From Neisseriaceae bacterium CLB008 (GTDB taxonomy: Bacteria > Pseudomonadota > Gammaproteobacteria > Burkholderiales > Neisseriaceae): a stretch of 64,000 nucleotides of DNA. The notes under the pieces are model-generated. The model searched no databases, had not been told where the DNA came from, and was given only the letters and a program-made list of their open reading frames with translations. The stretch spans positions 2,079,380-2,143,379 of the forward strand of contig CP166133.1 in the NCBI GenBank assembly GCA_041228285.1, in the 5' to 3' direction. The position numbers and the translations under genes are program-made. Below are positions 8,395-19,056 of the stretch, piece by piece; within the stretch, counting starts at the first letter, position 1; the number at the start of each line of letters is the position of its first letter.

Positions 8395-9837
8395 TCAACG
8401 CGGCTTTGCCTTCTTCTTCGGCGTCAATCGCTGTGATATTTGTTGTTTTTTTTCTTCTTTTTTGGCAATCCGATTACTCAATTGTGCTCGGCGTGGGCCA
8501 GCATTGGCCTGATTGTCCACGTTGGCAAACGGATTATCTGAAGATTTAAACTGCACGCGTAAGGGCGTGCCTTCTAGGTTAAACGCCTTACGGAAGGTGG
8601 CGACTAAATAGCGCGTATAGCTATCGGAAATCTTTTGCAAAGCATTGCCGTGTACCACGATCACTGGCGGGTTGCTGCCGCCTTGGTGGGCGTAGCGCAT
8701 TTTCGGGCGAATCAAGCCGGCACGGGCAGGCTGCTGACGCTCTAATGCAGATTGCAGCACGCGGGTGATCTTCGGCGTCGGCATTTTAATCATGGCGGCT
8801 TTATAGGCCTGATTAATGGATTTAAATAAATCCGGAATGCCACGCTCTTTCAGCGCCGAAATATAATGGAATTTGGCAAAATCTAAGAAATACAGCTTGC
8901 GGTCGATTTCTTTTTTGATCTCGGCCTTACGCTCTTCGCTGACGTCGTCCCATTTGTTCACCGCCACCACTAAGGCACGCCCTGCTTCTAGCGCAAACCC
9001 GGCGATGGTGGCGTCTTGATCGGCGATGTCTTGCTGCGCATCCAGCACCAGCACCGCAACGTTAGCGGCTTCAATCGCGCGCATGGTTTTGATCACGGAA
9101 AACTTTTCAATCGCTTCATCTACTTTGCTACGGCGGCGCACGCCAGCGGTGTCGATGATGGTGTATGGCTTGCCTTGGCGCTCAAAGTCGATGTGAATAC
9201 TGTCGCGCGTAGTGCCGGCTTGGTCAAACGCAATCACGCGCTCTTCGCCTAAGATGGCGTTTACCAGAGTGGACTTACCCACATTAGGGCGGCCAATGAT
9301 GGCAAACACAGGGTGATCGTTGGCCACCTCTTCTTCTGCCGCATCAGGGAAATGTTCCAATACATCTTCGATGAGGTCGCGCACGCCCTCACCGTGGGCG
9401 CCAGAAATCACCACAGGTTCAGTCAAGCCCATCTCATAGAACTCGGCCGATACCACGGCACGATTCATGCCTTCAGCCTTATTCACCGCGATGAATACTG
9501 GCCGGTCGCTTTGACGTAGACGGTTGGCAATCATTTTATCCTGTGGCGTGAGGCCGGCACGGGCGTCCACCAAGAAAATCACCGCATCGGCCTCATCGAC
9601 GGCCTGTAAAGTTTGCTTGGCCATCTCAAACAGAATGCCGCTGTCTACCACCGGCTCAAAACCGCCGGTATCCACCACCAAATAAGGCTTGCTGGCGCCC
9701 TTACCGTGGCCATAGTGACGGTCACGGGTTAAACCGGGTAGGTCTGCCACCAGCGCATCTTTAGTGCGCGTGAGGCGATTAAATAAAGTAGACTTACCTA
9801 CGTTAGGACGTCCAACCAAAACAATCGTGGGTTTCAT
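8395..9837 (-). CDS. der: Ribosome biogenesis GTPase Der (EngA)
   Basis: Der is an essential double-GTPase for 50S assembly. Both G domains are visible: the first with [17 protein letters not shown] at residue 7 and DTGGF, the second with [17 protein letters not shown] near residue 182, DTAGV and NKWD. A C-terminal KH-like domain (residues about 355-440) and a Lys-rich tail follow. At 480 residues the length is normal. It overlaps the bamB stop by one base (TAATG). Confidence 0.97.
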   Translation of the reverse strand: MKPTIVLVGRPNVGKSTLFNRLTRTKDALVADLPGLTRDRHYGHGKGASKPYLVVDTGGFEPVVDSGILFEMAKQTLQAVDEADAVIFLVDARAGLTPQDKMIANRLRQSDRPVFIAVNKAEGMNRAVVSAEFYEMGLTEPVVISGAHGEGVRDLIEDVLEHFPDAAEEEVANDHPVFAIIGRPNVGKSTLVNAILGEERVIAFDQAGTTRDSIHIDFERQGKPYTIIDTAGVRRRSKVDEAIEKFSVIKTMRAIEAANVAVLVLDAQQDIADQDATIAGFALEAGRALVVAVNKWDDVSEERKAEIKKEIDRKLYFLDFAKFHYISALKERGIPDLFKSINQAYKAAMIKMPTPKITRVLQSALERQQPARAGLIRPKMRYAHQGGSNPPVIVVHGNALQKISDSYTRYLVATFRKAFNLEGTPLRVQFKSSDNPFANVDNQANAGPRRAQLSNRIAKKEEKKQQISQRLTPKKKAKPR

Positions 9838-10973
9838 TAACTAACACCTGCTCCAACCAGCATCAACTTACCTGATGCGCCTTGTAATAAAGTCATGCCG
9901 TTTAAGCGTAGCGGCTGAGCCGTTAGCGCGCCAACCGGCAGTTTTGTACGGCCAATAAAGGCACCCGATAATGGGTCCATAATATGGGCATACCCTTCAA
10001 AATCCACCACTACTAAACCATTTTTCAATAAAATAGGCGCAGAGATTCTTCTGTTTTTCAATGAGTCGTTTTGCCAAACGCTTTCGCCATCGGCACGATT
10101 AAAGGCCGAAACCACACCATTGTCTTCGCTCACCACCACTAAATCACCATAGACTTCAATGCCCTTACTGGAAGACAGTGGCTTAGACCACATCACTTGC
10201 CAGTTGCGCATGTCGTAACAGGTCACATAGCCTTGGAAGGCAGCGGCGCAAATTTGCGGGCCATCCATGATCGGACGACTCAATACTTCGGTCACGCGAT
10301 CGAAATCGGTGGCGCCACGCGGGAAAGAGATCGGGGCTTCAAACACAGGGGCACCGGCGCCGGCATCCACCAGCTGCAGCACACCGCTGTCTTGTCCCAC
10401 TAAGAAATGGCGCTCATCCATAGGCGTCATAGAACCGGTACCGCGCACCTGCAAGCCTGATTGCGCGCCCACGAACGACCAACCAATGTCGCCCGTCATC
10501 GGGTTAAAGCCGGTCAAACGGCCGTCTTTGGTTTTCACTACCAGCACCGACTGCAGCATTAAGGGCGCTTCGCTCAAGACGCTGGTCAAATTGGTTCGCC
10601 AAGCTTCGGCTTTAGTGCTCATATTGTAGGCGACTAAGTCACCGCTGGCGCTGCCCACAAAGACCAAGTCACCGGCTACGGCCACACCGGCCACCAGCTT
10701 GTCTTTGGTGTCGATGCTGTTTAATACGCGCCCAGTTTGTAGGTCTAGCTCAACAATGCGGCCTTTTTCGTTGGCGGCATACACCTTATCGCCGACCAGT
10801 GTCGGCGTAAAACCTAGGGTTTTAGTGGGGCCGATGTCGGCCGTCCACTGCACGTCCATTTGGGTTTGCTGACTGATCTCTAGCAATTTAGCGGGATCGG
10901 TCGGCTTAACCTTGGAAGAGCAAGCCGCTAGGCCCACCGCCATTAAACCAATCACAAGTGCTTTATATTTCAT
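9837..10973 (-). CDS. bamB: Outer-membrane assembly lipoprotein BamB
   Basis: BamB is the beta-propeller lipoprotein of the BAM complex that inserts outer-membrane proteins. The 378-residue product has a lipobox (GLAAC, Cys at residue 18) and repeated PQQ-type blades, for example [21 protein letters not shown] and [14 protein letters not shown]. It is encoded directly after yfgM and before der, the arrangement known in many proteobacteria. Its frame touches der by one base. Confidence 0.95.
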   Translation of the reverse strand: MKYKALVIGLMAVGLAACSSKVKPTDPAKLLEISQQTQMDVQWTADIGPTKTLGFTPTLVGDKVYAANEKGRIVELDLQTGRVLNSIDTKDKLVAGVAVAGDLVFVGSASGDLVAYNMSTKAEAWRTNLTSVLSEAPLMLQSVLVVKTKDGRLTGFNPMTGDIGWSFVGAQSGLQVRGTGSMTPMDERHFLVGQDSGVLQLVDAGAGAPVFEAPISFPRGATDFDRVTEVLSRPIMDGPQICAAAFQGYVTCYDMRNWQVMWSKPLSSSKGIEVYGDLVVVSEDNGVVSAFNRADGESVWQNDSLKNRRISAPILLKNGLVVVDFEGYAHIMDPLSGAFIGRTKLPVGALTAQPLRLNGMTLLQGASGKLMLVGAGVS

Positions 10974-10975
10974 GA

Positions 10976-11602
10976 TTACCCCTGTTGATTACGCTTCAGC
11001 TCTATCACGGCACGACCCGGTGCTTTTTCGTCGGTTTTGGCCAACGCCAGATCATAAGCCTCTTTGGCTTCGGCAGTTTTGCCTTGGGCGGCGTAAATGT
11101 CACCGCGTACAGATAATAATAAACCTTCAAATTCTGGCTCAACTTTGGCCTTGGTCATCAACAGCGCTTCGTCATACTTTTTCTGCTGTAACAACACAAT
11201 GGCCAGACGTTCCGTCGTGATGGCTTGAATCAGCGCATCTTTATGATTGTCTTTCACCCAGCTCAGTTCTTTTTGGGCAGCTTCCAGATCGCCGGCATCA
11301 AAATAGACCCCCGCCATCATTAAAGTAGCCTGAGTGGTCAACGACACTTTAGCATAATCGTTTTGCAAGGTGGTCAAAGACGTTTTGGCCTTGGTTAAAT
11401 CAGAAGCCTGAACTTCTTTAGTCAGCTGATCCAACACCACGGCGGCCTCAGCGGATTTATCCAACTGTTTTTGCTGATAGACGTAGTTGCCCACGTAGGC
11501 GATCGCCGCAACCAACAGCGCCAAGAACAACCAGCGGCCCCAGTTTTTCCAGAAACGCTTAAAGCCTTCTACTTCTTCATGTGCTTGTAAATCGTAGGCC
11601 AT
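10976..11602 (-). CDS. yfgM: YfgM-like ancillary SecYEG translocon protein
   Basis: A 208-residue single-pass membrane protein. A cytosolic N-terminus (AYDLQAHEEVEGFKRFW) precedes a transmembrane helix at about residues 25-42, followed by periplasmic TPR-like helices to the end. The HEEVE..K.FW segment and the hisS-yfgM-bamB context are typical of YfgM, which links the Sec translocon with periplasmic chaperones. It lies two bases upstream of bamB and three after hisS. Confidence 0.9.
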   Translation of the reverse strand: MAYDLQAHEEVEGFKRFWKNWGRWLFLALLVAAIAYVGNYVYQQKQLDKSAEAAVVLDQLTKEVQASDLTKAKTSLTTLQNDYAKVSLTTQATLMMAGVYFDAGDLEAAQKELSWVKDNHKDALIQAITTERLAIVLLQQKKYDEALLMTKAKVEPEFEGLLLSVRGDIYAAQGKTAEAKEAYDLALAKTDEKAPGRAVIELKRNQQG

Positions 11603-11605
11603 TAC

Positions 11606-12877
11606 TTATTCCATCCATTCTGTTAGTTGTTTGACTAAATCTGCCTGAGCCACGGTCACCTGAGCTTTTTCGCCACGCAGGTCTTTGATGCTCACCGAAG
11701 CCGTGCTTAATTCATTCTCACCCAAGATGACGGCGTAATGCGCACCGCTGCCGTCGGCTTTTTTCATTTGTGACTTAAAGCTGGCCACACCGCCATGCTG
11801 TAACACGTTAAAGCCAGCCTGGCGTAAAGTCTTGGCCAACACCAAGGCCGCAACGGCTGCGCCTTCGCCTTGCTGTAGCAAATACACGTCTGGCGCCGCA
11901 TCCACAGTCAGGGTGCCGAATTCCTGCGCCAATAAAATCAAACGCTCTACCCCAATGGCAAAGCCAACTGAAGGTGCCGGCTTGCCACCAAGCTCTTCAA
12001 TCAAACCATCGTAGCGGCCGCCACCACAAACCGTTCCCTGAGAGCCCAGTTTGGTGGTGACCCATTCAAACACGCTGAGATTATAATAATCCAAGCCACG
12101 CACCAAGCGTGGGTTTTCTACATAGGGAATCCCTAGGGCGGTAATCATGGCTTTATAATCAGCATAATGCTGTAAAGACGCCTCACCTAAATAATCGATC
12201 AGCTTAGGCGCCGCATTGGCCATGGCCTGAAGATCAGGGTTTTTAGTGTCCAAAACGCGCAAAGGATTGGTGTACATGCGCTTTTTCGCATCTTCATCCA
12301 AAATCGCCTCGTGCGCCTCTAAGTGCTTAATCAAAGCTTCGCGGTGGGCGGCTCGTTCTTCCCGATTGCCCAGCGTGTTGATTTCTAGAGTTAAATAATC
12401 CTGTAAGCCTAGACGACACCATAAATCATAAGCCATGCCAATCAATTCAGCATCCACGTCCGGGCCTTCAAAACCCATGCACTCCACCCCAATTTGGTGA
12501 AATTGACGGTAGCGGCCTTTTTGCGGGCGTTCGTGACGGAACATCGGGCCCATATACCATAGGCGCTGCGGGCCGTTATAAAGCAGATTATGCTCGACCA
12601 CAGCGCGCAGGCAAGAAGCGGTACCTTCTGGGCGCAGGGTTAATGAGTCGCCGTTTAAGCTGTCCACAAAGGTGTACATCTCTTTATCCACAATATCGGT
12701 GTTCTCGCCGATAGAGCGCACAAATAACTGAGTGGATTCCACCACCGGCGTACGGATCAACGACACGCCGTAGCTGGCCGTCCACTCGTTCACTTCTGCT
12801 TCAAAACACTGCCAATAGGCAGAGTTGCCTGGCAATAAATCGTTCATGCCTTTAATGGCCTGTACTTTTACACTCAT
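11606..12877 (-). CDS. hisS: Histidyl-tRNA synthetase
   Basis: A class II aminoacyl-tRNA synthetase that charges tRNA-His. Motif 2 ([20 protein letters not shown]) is near residue 110, the histidine-A motifs LVRGLDYYN and GGGRYDGL near 259 and 283, motif 3 (GFAIGVERL) near 300, and an anticodon-binding domain ends the protein. At 423 residues it is full length. It sits between ispG and yfgM as in many beta- and gammaproteobacteria. Confidence 0.97.
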   Translation of the reverse strand: MSVKVQAIKGMNDLLPGNSAYWQCFEAEVNEWTASYGVSLIRTPVVESTQLFVRSIGENTDIVDKEMYTFVDSLNGDSLTLRPEGTASCLRAVVEHNLLYNGPQRLWYMGPMFRHERPQKGRYRQFHQIGVECMGFEGPDVDAELIGMAYDLWCRLGLQDYLTLEINTLGNREERAAHREALIKHLEAHEAILDEDAKKRMYTNPLRVLDTKNPDLQAMANAAPKLIDYLGEASLQHYADYKAMITALGIPYVENPRLVRGLDYYNLSVFEWVTTKLGSQGTVCGGGRYDGLIEELGGKPAPSVGFAIGVERLILLAQEFGTLTVDAAPDVYLLQQGEGAAVAALVLAKTLRQAGFNVLQHGGVASFKSQMKKADGSGAHYAVILGENELSTASVSIKDLRGEKAQVTVAQADLVKQLTEWME

Positions 12878-12906
12878 GATTCTCGTCTTTATCTTTATTG
12901 GTTTTG

Positions 12907-14184
12907 TTATGAATTAATAATGGGGATGATTTTGCTGCGGCTGCGTCTATCGCCACCTTCACCAAAATGCGTCACCACATAATCATCCACAATTTGAATA
13001 AATTGTTCTGCCATTTGGTCGCCCTTCAGCGTCACCAGCCGTTTACCGTCAACGTAAACCGGTGCCACCGGCACTTCGCCGGTACCGGGCAAGCTGATGC
13101 CGATGTCGGCCAGCTTACTTTCGCCAGGGCCATTCACCACACAGCCCATGACGGCCACGTTCAAGGCCTCAACGCCTGGATACTGTAAACGCCAAACAAC
13201 CATTTGCTCGCGTAAATACTGCTGAATGTCTTGCGCCAGCTCTTGGAACACCGTACTGGTGGTGCGGCCACAGCCAGGACAAGCCGTCACCAACGGGGTG
13301 AAGTTACGCAGCCCCATGGTTTGCAACAATTCTTGCGCCACAATGACTTCTTGGGTCCGCGCACTGCCAGGCTCCGGCGTCAGAGAAATGCGAATGGTAT
13401 CACCAATCCCCTCTTGCAACAAAACCGCCAGCGCGGCACTTGAGGCCACAATGCCTTTACTGCCCATACCGGCCTCGGTCAAGCCAAGGTGCAGCGGATA
13501 GTCGCAGCGTGAGCCCAAGTCGCGGTAGACGCTGATTAAGTCTTGTACGTTGCTGACTTTACAAGACAAAATAATTTTATTGGCCGCCAAACCGATGTCG
13601 CGTGCTTTTTGCGCCGACTCCAAGGCCGAAATAATCAAGGCTTCTTTCATGATCTGATCGGCGCTCTTCGGGCTGCCCAAGGCCAGGTTTTCGTCCATCA
13701 AGCGTTTAGATAAGGACTGATCTAGGCTGCCCCAGTTCACCCCAATTCGAACGGCTTTATCGTGCTCGATGGCCTGCTCGATCATGTAGCTGAATTTTTC
13801 ATCGCCCTTCACGCCTTTACCGACGTTGCCCGGATTAATCCGATACTTAGATAAGGCTTTGGCGCAATCTTGGTAATCGCGCAAGAGGCGCTCACCGTTA
13901 AAGTGAAAGTCGCCGACTAGGGGCACATTACAGCCCATGTCGTCCAAGCGCTGGCGAATCTCTGCCACTTTAGACGCCGCTTCTGGGCTGTTGACGGTGA
14001 TGCGCACCATTTCTGAACCGGCGTTGGCCAATTCAAAGACTTGCTGCGCCGTACCGACGGCATCGGCCGTATCGGTATTGGTCATGGATTGCACCACAAC
14101 CGGTGCAGCAGAACCCACCAACACGTGGTCAATCGCCACGGTCTGGGTTTGCCTTCTTGCTAATACACTACGTTCATCATTCAT
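12907..14184 (-). CDS. ispG: (E)-4-hydroxy-3-methylbut-2-enyl-diphosphate synthase IspG (GcpE)
   Basis: IspG is the 4Fe-4S enzyme that turns MEcPP into HMBPP in the non-mevalonate isoprenoid pathway. The N-terminal barrel starts around [12 protein letters not shown], and the C-terminal domain carries the cluster Cys residues in ACPGCGR near residue 302 and GCVVNGPGE near 345. The length of 425 residues fits the long bacterial form. Its start is one base past the rodZ end, so the two are closely linked. Confidence 0.96.
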   Translation of the reverse strand: MNDERSVLARRQTQTVAIDHVLVGSAAPVVVQSMTNTDTADAVGTAQQVFELANAGSEMVRITVNSPEAASKVAEIRQRLDDMGCNVPLVGDFHFNGERLLRDYQDCAKALSKYRINPGNVGKGVKGDEKFSYMIEQAIEHDKAVRIGVNWGSLDQSLSKRLMDENLALGSPKSADQIMKEALIISALESAQKARDIGLAANKIILSCKVSNVQDLISVYRDLGSRCDYPLHLGLTEAGMGSKGIVASSAALAVLLQEGIGDTIRISLTPEPGSARTQEVIVAQELLQTMGLRNFTPLVTACPGCGRTTSTVFQELAQDIQQYLREQMVVWRLQYPGVEALNVAVMGCVVNGPGESKLADIGISLPGTGEVPVAPVYVDGKRLVTLKGDQMAEQFIQIVDDYVVTHFGEGGDRRSRSKIIPIINS

Positions 14185-14185
14185 G

Positions 14186-15043
14186 TTATTTAGGTACCGT
14201 TACCGCCGCAGTGATTTTATCTACAAACGCTCCAGACAAATCAACCGCTTCATCATTAAATGTCATGCTGGCGCCGCGTGCATAACCGATACGCACATCG
14301 TAGGGCGCCCCACCTTCAAACTTGTGTTCGCTGCGGGCGGGCACAATTTGATTCATCAAAACTTCGCCATCTTTACTCTTTACTACCAACATTGAACGGC
14401 TGGCAATGTTCACCACTAAAACATCGGTGCCAGCGACAGCAGGCGCATTGGCTTCGGTTTCGGCCGCGGCGGCATCGGCCGCAGTGGCTTCAGCAGTGCC
14501 TTCTTCGGCTTCAACTGCCCCTACTGGCACCACTGGCTCAACAGGCGCCACCTGTGGCGCTGCCAGCTCACCGACAGCCAATGGCGCTTCGTCGCTGGCG
14601 ACGGCTTCATCAGCCTCACCCTTGGGCCAGGCGATCGCCACGCCCACAATCACCACGACCAAACCGGCCATCCACAGCCATTTAGGCAATTTCTTAGCGC
14701 TACCGCCATTGCGTACCGGTGCTTGCTGATGCACCTGCTGGGCATGATTCACCGCCACGCGTTCGCTAGGAAACATTTCATTCAAGTCTGCAATAACTTC
14801 AGCTTCATTCAGCTGTAAAAAACGGGCATAACTACGGAAAAAACCACGGGCAAAAACAGGTTCAGTAAAGCGGCTTGGATCATTGGTTTCCATCGCCTCT
14901 ACTTGCGACACGGCCAGCTTCAAGCGTTCAGCCACTTCGCCGACGCTCAAACCCTTATTCAATCGCGCCTGTTTTAATTTATCGCCCAACATCATGGTTA
15001 CAGGAGCCGTATCGGTCGTTTGTGTTTGTTCCACGTCACTCAT
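14186..15043 (-). CDS. rodZ: RodZ-like helix-turn-helix membrane protein
   Basis: RodZ couples MreB filaments to the cell-wall elongation machinery. The 285-residue product has an N-terminal helix-turn-helix domain ([20 protein letters not shown], residues about 18-90), a positively charged stretch (KKLPKW) before a transmembrane helix at about 120-138, an Ala/Glu-rich periplasmic linker, and a C-terminal DUF4115-type beta domain ([19 protein letters not shown]). The position between pilF and ispG is the standard one. Confidence 0.88.
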   Translation of the reverse strand: MSDVEQTQTTDTAPVTMMLGDKLKQARLNKGLSVGEVAERLKLAVSQVEAMETNDPSRFTEPVFARGFFRSYARFLQLNEAEVIADLNEMFPSERVAVNHAQQVHQQAPVRNGGSAKKLPKWLWMAGLVVVIVGVAIAWPKGEADEAVASDEAPLAVGELAAPQVAPVEPVVPVGAVEAEEGTAEATAADAAAAETEANAPAVAGTDVLVVNIASRSMLVVKSKDGEVLMNQIVPARSEHKFEGGAPYDVRIGYARGASMTFNDEAVDLSGAFVDKITAAVTVPK

Positions 15044-15229
15044 AATCCCGTCCTAAAATATCTTATGTCATGCTTTGGTATGATTTAAAGCGGCTGCTGG
15101 GCATTCATCATGCTTTTATCCCTAGCATCCACTCGCGTTAATGAGCGTTAAGCCACTACCCTCAGGGTAAACGCCCTAACCCTCTATATTCAGTGTACTG
15201 CCTCACCCCGCCTTTCAGCGCAATGAGTC

Positions 15230-15688
15230 TTAATCGGTTTGAACGCATGCTGCACGTTCTTTAGCCACCTGAGCCCGATGGGGATAAGCCGCATCTAGCC
15301 TTGCTCGCTCAAAATACACGGCAGCGGCGTCTGGCTGCCCCAATACGTGGCACAGATACCATCCATAGTGATGGTTAGGTGCGCCAGCGGCGGGCGCAAG
15401 GCGTAAGGCCTGTGCATAACTTTCTTGAGCCGGCTGCGCCAACCCTTGCTGTCGATGCAGCTCGGCACGCAACAGCCATAAATCGGCGTTATTCGGCGTC
15501 AGCGCCACTGCTTGCTCAATCTGGCGCAAGGCCTCTTCACTTTGCCCCTGGGCCCAATAAGCTTGAGCAAGGCTGGCTTTAACTGCGGCCAAGGCCTGTG
15601 GCGCTTGCGTGCTAGGCCCACCCACTGCCCCACACGCCGTAAGCGCCCACCCTGTCATGATCATCATGCTGTAGAGTAGGCGCTTCAT
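15230..15688 (-). CDS. PilF/PilW-like TPR lipoprotein, shortened
   Basis: Between rlmN and rodZ, where PilF/PilW (the lipoprotein that helps PilQ secretin assembly) is normally found, lies a 152-residue lipoprotein. The lipobox is LTAC (Cys at residue 19). Two to three TPR units follow: QAYWAQGQSEEALRQIEQAV, then NADLWLLRAELHRQQGLAQPAQESY, then the PilF-like NHHYGWYLCHVLGQPDAAAVYFERA. It stops just after YPHRAQVAKERAAC, whereas typical PilF proteins are about 250 residues with further TPRs. The 186 bases downstream do not continue the protein in any obvious frame. It may be a reduced functional form or a decaying gene. Confidence 0.75.
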   Translation of the reverse strand: MKRLLYSMMIMTGWALTACGAVGGPSTQAPQALAAVKASLAQAYWAQGQSEEALRQIEQAVALTPNNADLWLLRAELHRQQGLAQPAQESYAQALRLAPAAGAPNHHYGWYLCHVLGQPDAAAVYFERARLDAAYPHRAQVAKERAACVQTD

Positions 15689-15692
15689 CTGC

Positions 15693-16784
15693 TTAACTTT
15701 GCTCTAAATTAATTTGTTGCCACTTCGCCTGACGCTTGGTTTTATCCTTCACTTGGCCAGCGAGCTGGCCACAGGCGGCATCGATGTCGTCGCCGCGCGT
15801 TTTGCGCACGGTCACAATCAAGCCTGCTTCTTTCAACACATCCCTAAAGGCACGGATGCGATCGTTACTGGAACGATCATAGCCCGAATTAGGGAAGGGA
15901 TTAAACGGAATCAGGTTAAACTTACACGGCACGTCTTTCACCAGGGCCACCAACTCATGCGCATGCTGCACATAGTCGTTGACGCCTTGTAGCATCACGT
16001 ATTCAAATGTCACAAAATCACGTGGCGCCTTCTCTAAATAGCGTTGGCAAGCAGCCATCAGCTCTTTGAGCGGATATTTTTTATTCAGCGGCACAATCTC
16101 GTCGCGCACTGCGTCGTTAGACGCATGTAGCGACACGGCCAAAGCCACGGGACAGTCTTCTTTCAGTCTGTCCATTTGCGGCACCATACCAGAAGTCGAT
16201 ACCGTCACGCGACGGCGCGACAGGCCGTATGCATGGTCGTCCAGCATGATGTTCAAAGCGGTCACCACATTGTCGTAGTTCGCCAACGGCTCACCCATGC
16301 CCATCATCACCACGTTAGACACCACACGCTCATTGCGCGGGGTCACGCCCATGGCTTTATTGGCCCACCACAGCTGACCAATGATTTCGGCAGCGCTTAA
16401 GTTACGGTTAAACCCTTGACGGCCGGTGGAGCAGAAGGTGCACTCAAGCGCACAACCCACCTGAGAGGAAATACACAGCGTCCCGCGTTCAGATTCGGGA
16501 ATAAACACCGTTTCCACGCCATTGCCTGTGCCCACATCCAATAACCATTTACGGGTACCATCAACAGACGCCTGAGACGTCATCAAATCGGGGACTTGAA
16601 TGATGGCCTGCTCGTCTAATTTTGCGCGCAGTGATTTCGCCAAGTCAGTCATGTCGTCAAAACTGGAAGCACCCATTTGGTGCATCCAACGCATCACCTG
16701 TTTAGCACGGAAAGGTTTCTCACCCATTTCTTCGAAATGGCGGGTCAACCCAGGTAAATCAAAATTTAATAAATTGGTACGCAT
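15693..16784 (-). CDS. rlmN: Dual-specificity 23S rRNA/tRNA A2503/A37 methyltransferase RlmN
   Basis: RlmN is a radical-SAM enzyme that makes 2-methyladenosine at A2503 of 23S rRNA and A37 of some tRNAs. The cluster motif [10 protein letters not shown] with its first Cys in GCALEC is near residue 115. MGMGEPL follows near 165, and the C-terminal Cys needed for catalysis is in DAACGQLAG near 335. At 363 residues it is full length. The downstream pilF-like gene starts four bases after its stop. Confidence 0.96.
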   Translation of the reverse strand: MRTNLLNFDLPGLTRHFEEMGEKPFRAKQVMRWMHQMGASSFDDMTDLAKSLRAKLDEQAIIQVPDLMTSQASVDGTRKWLLDVGTGNGVETVFIPESERGTLCISSQVGCALECTFCSTGRQGFNRNLSAAEIIGQLWWANKAMGVTPRNERVVSNVVMMGMGEPLANYDNVVTALNIMLDDHAYGLSRRRVTVSTSGMVPQMDRLKEDCPVALAVSLHASNDAVRDEIVPLNKKYPLKELMAACQRYLEKAPRDFVTFEYVMLQGVNDYVQHAHELVALVKDVPCKFNLIPFNPFPNSGYDRSSNDRIRAFRDVLKEAGLIVTVRKTRGDDIDAACGQLAGQVKDKTKRQAKWQQINLEQS

Positions 16785-16789
16785 ACAAA

Positions 16790-16830
16790 TTCAGGTAGGC
16801 TAATCTACCGAAGCAAACGGCCTACCTGAA
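16790..16830. terminator. Inverted repeat after ndk, likely terminator
   Basis: TTCAGGTAGGC (16790-16800) and GCCTACCTGAA (16820-16830) are exact 11-base inverted copies around a 19-base loop, between the ndk stop and the rlmN start. There is no clear T-run. The arms resemble Eikenella-type DNA uptake sequences with one or two mismatches. Confidence 0.5.
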
Positions 16831-16842
16831 GGACTCCTTTAA

Positions 16843-17268
16843 TTAACGAGCACAGATTTCTGAATCATTGAAAAAATAAGCAATTTCAATTGCGGCATTT
16901 TCCAAGCTATCAGAACCATGTACTGCGTTGGCATCAATAGATTCAGCAAAGTCAGCACGGATGGTGCCAGCAGCTGCTTCTTTAGGGTTGGTTGCACCCA
17001 TTAGTTCACGGTTTTTCAAAACCGCATTTTCGCCTTCCAACACTTGAATCATCACAGGGCCGCTGGTCATGAATTTAACCAAATCAGCAAAGAAAGGACG
17101 CTCTTTGTGCACAGCGTAAAAACCTTCGGCATCGGCTTGTGACAGCTGTTTCATTTTAGCAGCAACCACTTTAAGGCCATTGCTTTCGAAACGAGCGTAA
17201 ATTTGACCGATGACATTTTTGGCTACGGCATCAGGCTTAATAATAGAAATAGTGCGTTCAATCGCCAT
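16843..17268 (-). CDS. ndk: Nucleoside diphosphate kinase
   Basis: Ndk moves the gamma-phosphate of ATP to other nucleoside diphosphates via a phosphohistidine. The 141-residue product begins [15 protein letters not shown]. It contains the active-site motif NAVHGSDS with the catalytic His at about residue 117, and ends with the conserved segment [13 protein letters not shown]. It is complete and probably monocistronic, with an inverted repeat after its stop. Confidence 0.97.
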   Translation of the reverse strand: MAIERTISIIKPDAVAKNVIGQIYARFESNGLKVVAAKMKQLSQADAEGFYAVHKERPFFADLVKFMTSGPVMIQVLEGENAVLKNRELMGATNPKEAAAGTIRADFAESIDANAVHGSDSLENAAIEIAYFFNDSEICAR

Positions 17269-17398
17269 GTGTAAATCTCCAACTTATAAGTTTAGATAGG
17301 GAAAATGCGTTATTTTAGCAAGAATTCACCCCTAGCAGACACTCTTTTTTACATAAATTTTGTCTTATCTCTCAGCCACATGATAAATCACATGGGAT

Positions 17399-18529
17399 TT
17401 ATGCCAAAGTCAGGTGCGGCAGCGACAGATATTGCTCTGTTTGCATGTCGATCAAACGACTGGCCGTACGCTCAAACTCGGCGGCAAAATCACCCTCGAT
17501 GTAAATATCCTCTGGCGCAGCAGCACTAGTGGCAATCATTTTCACGCGGTAATCATAGAATACATCCACCATCCAGGTCAGGCGACGCGCCTCACTACGC
17601 TTATCGGCTTCGAGCTTTAAAATATCAGACACAAAGACGGTGTGATAGTGCTGAGCCAAATACAAATAATCTGCCTGTGAGCGTGGACCAAAGCACAATG
17701 CCTTAAAATCAAACCAAATCACGCCATCGGTATGGCCTCGCGTCGTCAACTGGCGCCCATGAATGGTCACCACCTGTTCGCGAGCAGCCTGACCTCGCGT
17801 CACGTCTGCAAATAAGGCCGACAGCTTGGCATCACAATCAGAGCCTGTAGACACCAAAAAGATGTCCGCCTTAGACAAAGCACGCATCCTATAGTCTTCA
17901 CCGCCATCCAGATTCACGACGTGCAACTTGTCTTCCATCAGCTTAATCGTCGGCAAGAAATTGCTTCTTTGTAGACCGTTCGGATACAGCTCACCGGGCG
18001 CATAGTTAGACGTCGCCACCAGCACCACCCCTTTAGCAAACAGGCCCTCTAAGAGCCGCCCTAAAATCATGGCGTCGGCAATGTCGCTGACGTGAAACTC
18101 ATCAAAACACAATAGGCGCACTTCTTGCGCAATTTCTTCAGCCACTACCGTCAACGGGTTGGCTTCACCTTTATGCGTGCTTAGGCGCTCATGCACCTCA
18201 GCCATAAAAGCGTGGAAGTGAACGCGGCGCTTACGCTTATACGGCAAGCAACCAAAAAAGGCATCCATTACAAAACTCTTACCGCGCCCAACGCCGCCAT
18301 AAAAATACAGTCCCTTAGGCACATGCGGCGAACGAAAGCTACGGCCTAAAAAGCGATTTCGGCGCTTTTTAAAATCCATTAAATCATGCCATAAATCATC
18401 TAAGAGCTCGATGGCCTGATACTGCGCCTTATCCTTGATAAAACCGTCTAGGCGACTGGCCTTTTGATACCAAGAAACCGGCGTTTCCCCCTCATAAGCA
18501 GGAAGAACTAATTGTCCTGATTGTGTCAT
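17399..18529 (-). CDS. zapE: Cell division ATPase ZapE (AFG1-like)
   Basis: ZapE is an AFG1-family P-loop ATPase that acts at the Z-ring during constriction. The 376-residue product has Walker A GGVGRGKSFVMDAFF near residue 78, Walker B LLCFDEFHVSD near 140, and the family segment VVLVATSNYAPGELYPNGLQR near 165. Length matches E. coli ZapE (375). It stands alone between ihfB and ndk. Confidence 0.93.
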   Translation of the reverse strand: MTQSGQLVLPAYEGETPVSWYQKASRLDGFIKDKAQYQAIELLDDLWHDLMDFKKRRNRFLGRSFRSPHVPKGLYFYGGVGRGKSFVMDAFFGCLPYKRKRRVHFHAFMAEVHERLSTHKGEANPLTVVAEEIAQEVRLLCFDEFHVSDIADAMILGRLLEGLFAKGVVLVATSNYAPGELYPNGLQRSNFLPTIKLMEDKLHVVNLDGGEDYRMRALSKADIFLVSTGSDCDAKLSALFADVTRGQAAREQVVTIHGRQLTTRGHTDGVIWFDFKALCFGPRSQADYLYLAQHYHTVFVSDILKLEADKRSEARRLTWMVDVFYDYRVKMIATSAAAPEDIYIEGDFAAEFERTASRLIDMQTEQYLSLPHLTLA

Positions 18530-18692
18530 CGTTTGAACCCGTTATTTTTATTGATTATTTTTTCATGTTTGGGTGATGCGCTCATCACCAAGAATACACC
18601 ATAGCAAAAAAAGCCCTACTTAGGGTATCTATTTACACTAAATGACGCAGTTATCCCTTACAAACCAAGGGGCTTACAACCTAAAAACAAAA

Positions 18693-18718
18693 AAAAGCGC
18701 CGCGGTTAGGCGGCGCTT
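18693..18718 (-). terminator. Rho-independent terminator of ihfB
   Basis: AAGCGCCGC and GCGGCGCTT form a 9-base-pair GC-rich stem around GGTTAG. Read on the minus strand, it is followed by a run of T. It lies 19 bases past the ihfB stop. The remaining spacer up to zapE (to 18529) shows no gene. Confidence 0.9.
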
Positions 18719-18736
18719 ATTCACAAAAGAAACATA

Positions 18737-19048
18737 TTAATTGGTTTTTTGCATTGCGCCATCAACACGCTCACGCAACTCTTTACCTGGTTTGAAGTGG
18801 GGTACGTATTTCTCAGGCACGTCCACTTTTTCGCCAGTTTTAGGGTTACGCCCGGTGCGGGCTGGTCGGTGGTTTAAATCAAAACTACCGAAACCACGAA
18901 TCTCAATGCGTTGACCTTTCGCAAGGGAGCGCGTCATGGTATCAACCAACACCTTAACGCCCTGCTCCACATCCTTTGCGACCAACTGAGTGTTACGCTT
19001 AGCAGCAAACAAATCAACTAAACGAAGCATTAACTCCGACTTGGTCAT
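18737..19048 (-). CDS. ihfB: Integration host factor subunit beta
   Basis: IHF-beta pairs with IHF-alpha to bend DNA. The 103-residue product has the HU/IHF fold, with the signature [22 protein letters not shown] (residues about 48-69), including the Pro that intercalates into DNA. It starts [12 protein letters not shown], like known IhfB. It follows rpsA by eight bases, the usual rpsA-ihfB order. Confidence 0.96.
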   Translation of the reverse strand: MTKSELMLRLVDLFAAKRNTQLVAKDVEQGVKVLVDTMTRSLAKGQRIEIRGFGSFDLNHRPARTGRNPKTGEKVDVPEKYVPHFKPGKELRERVDGAMQKTN

Positions 19049-19056
19049 AACTCAGC

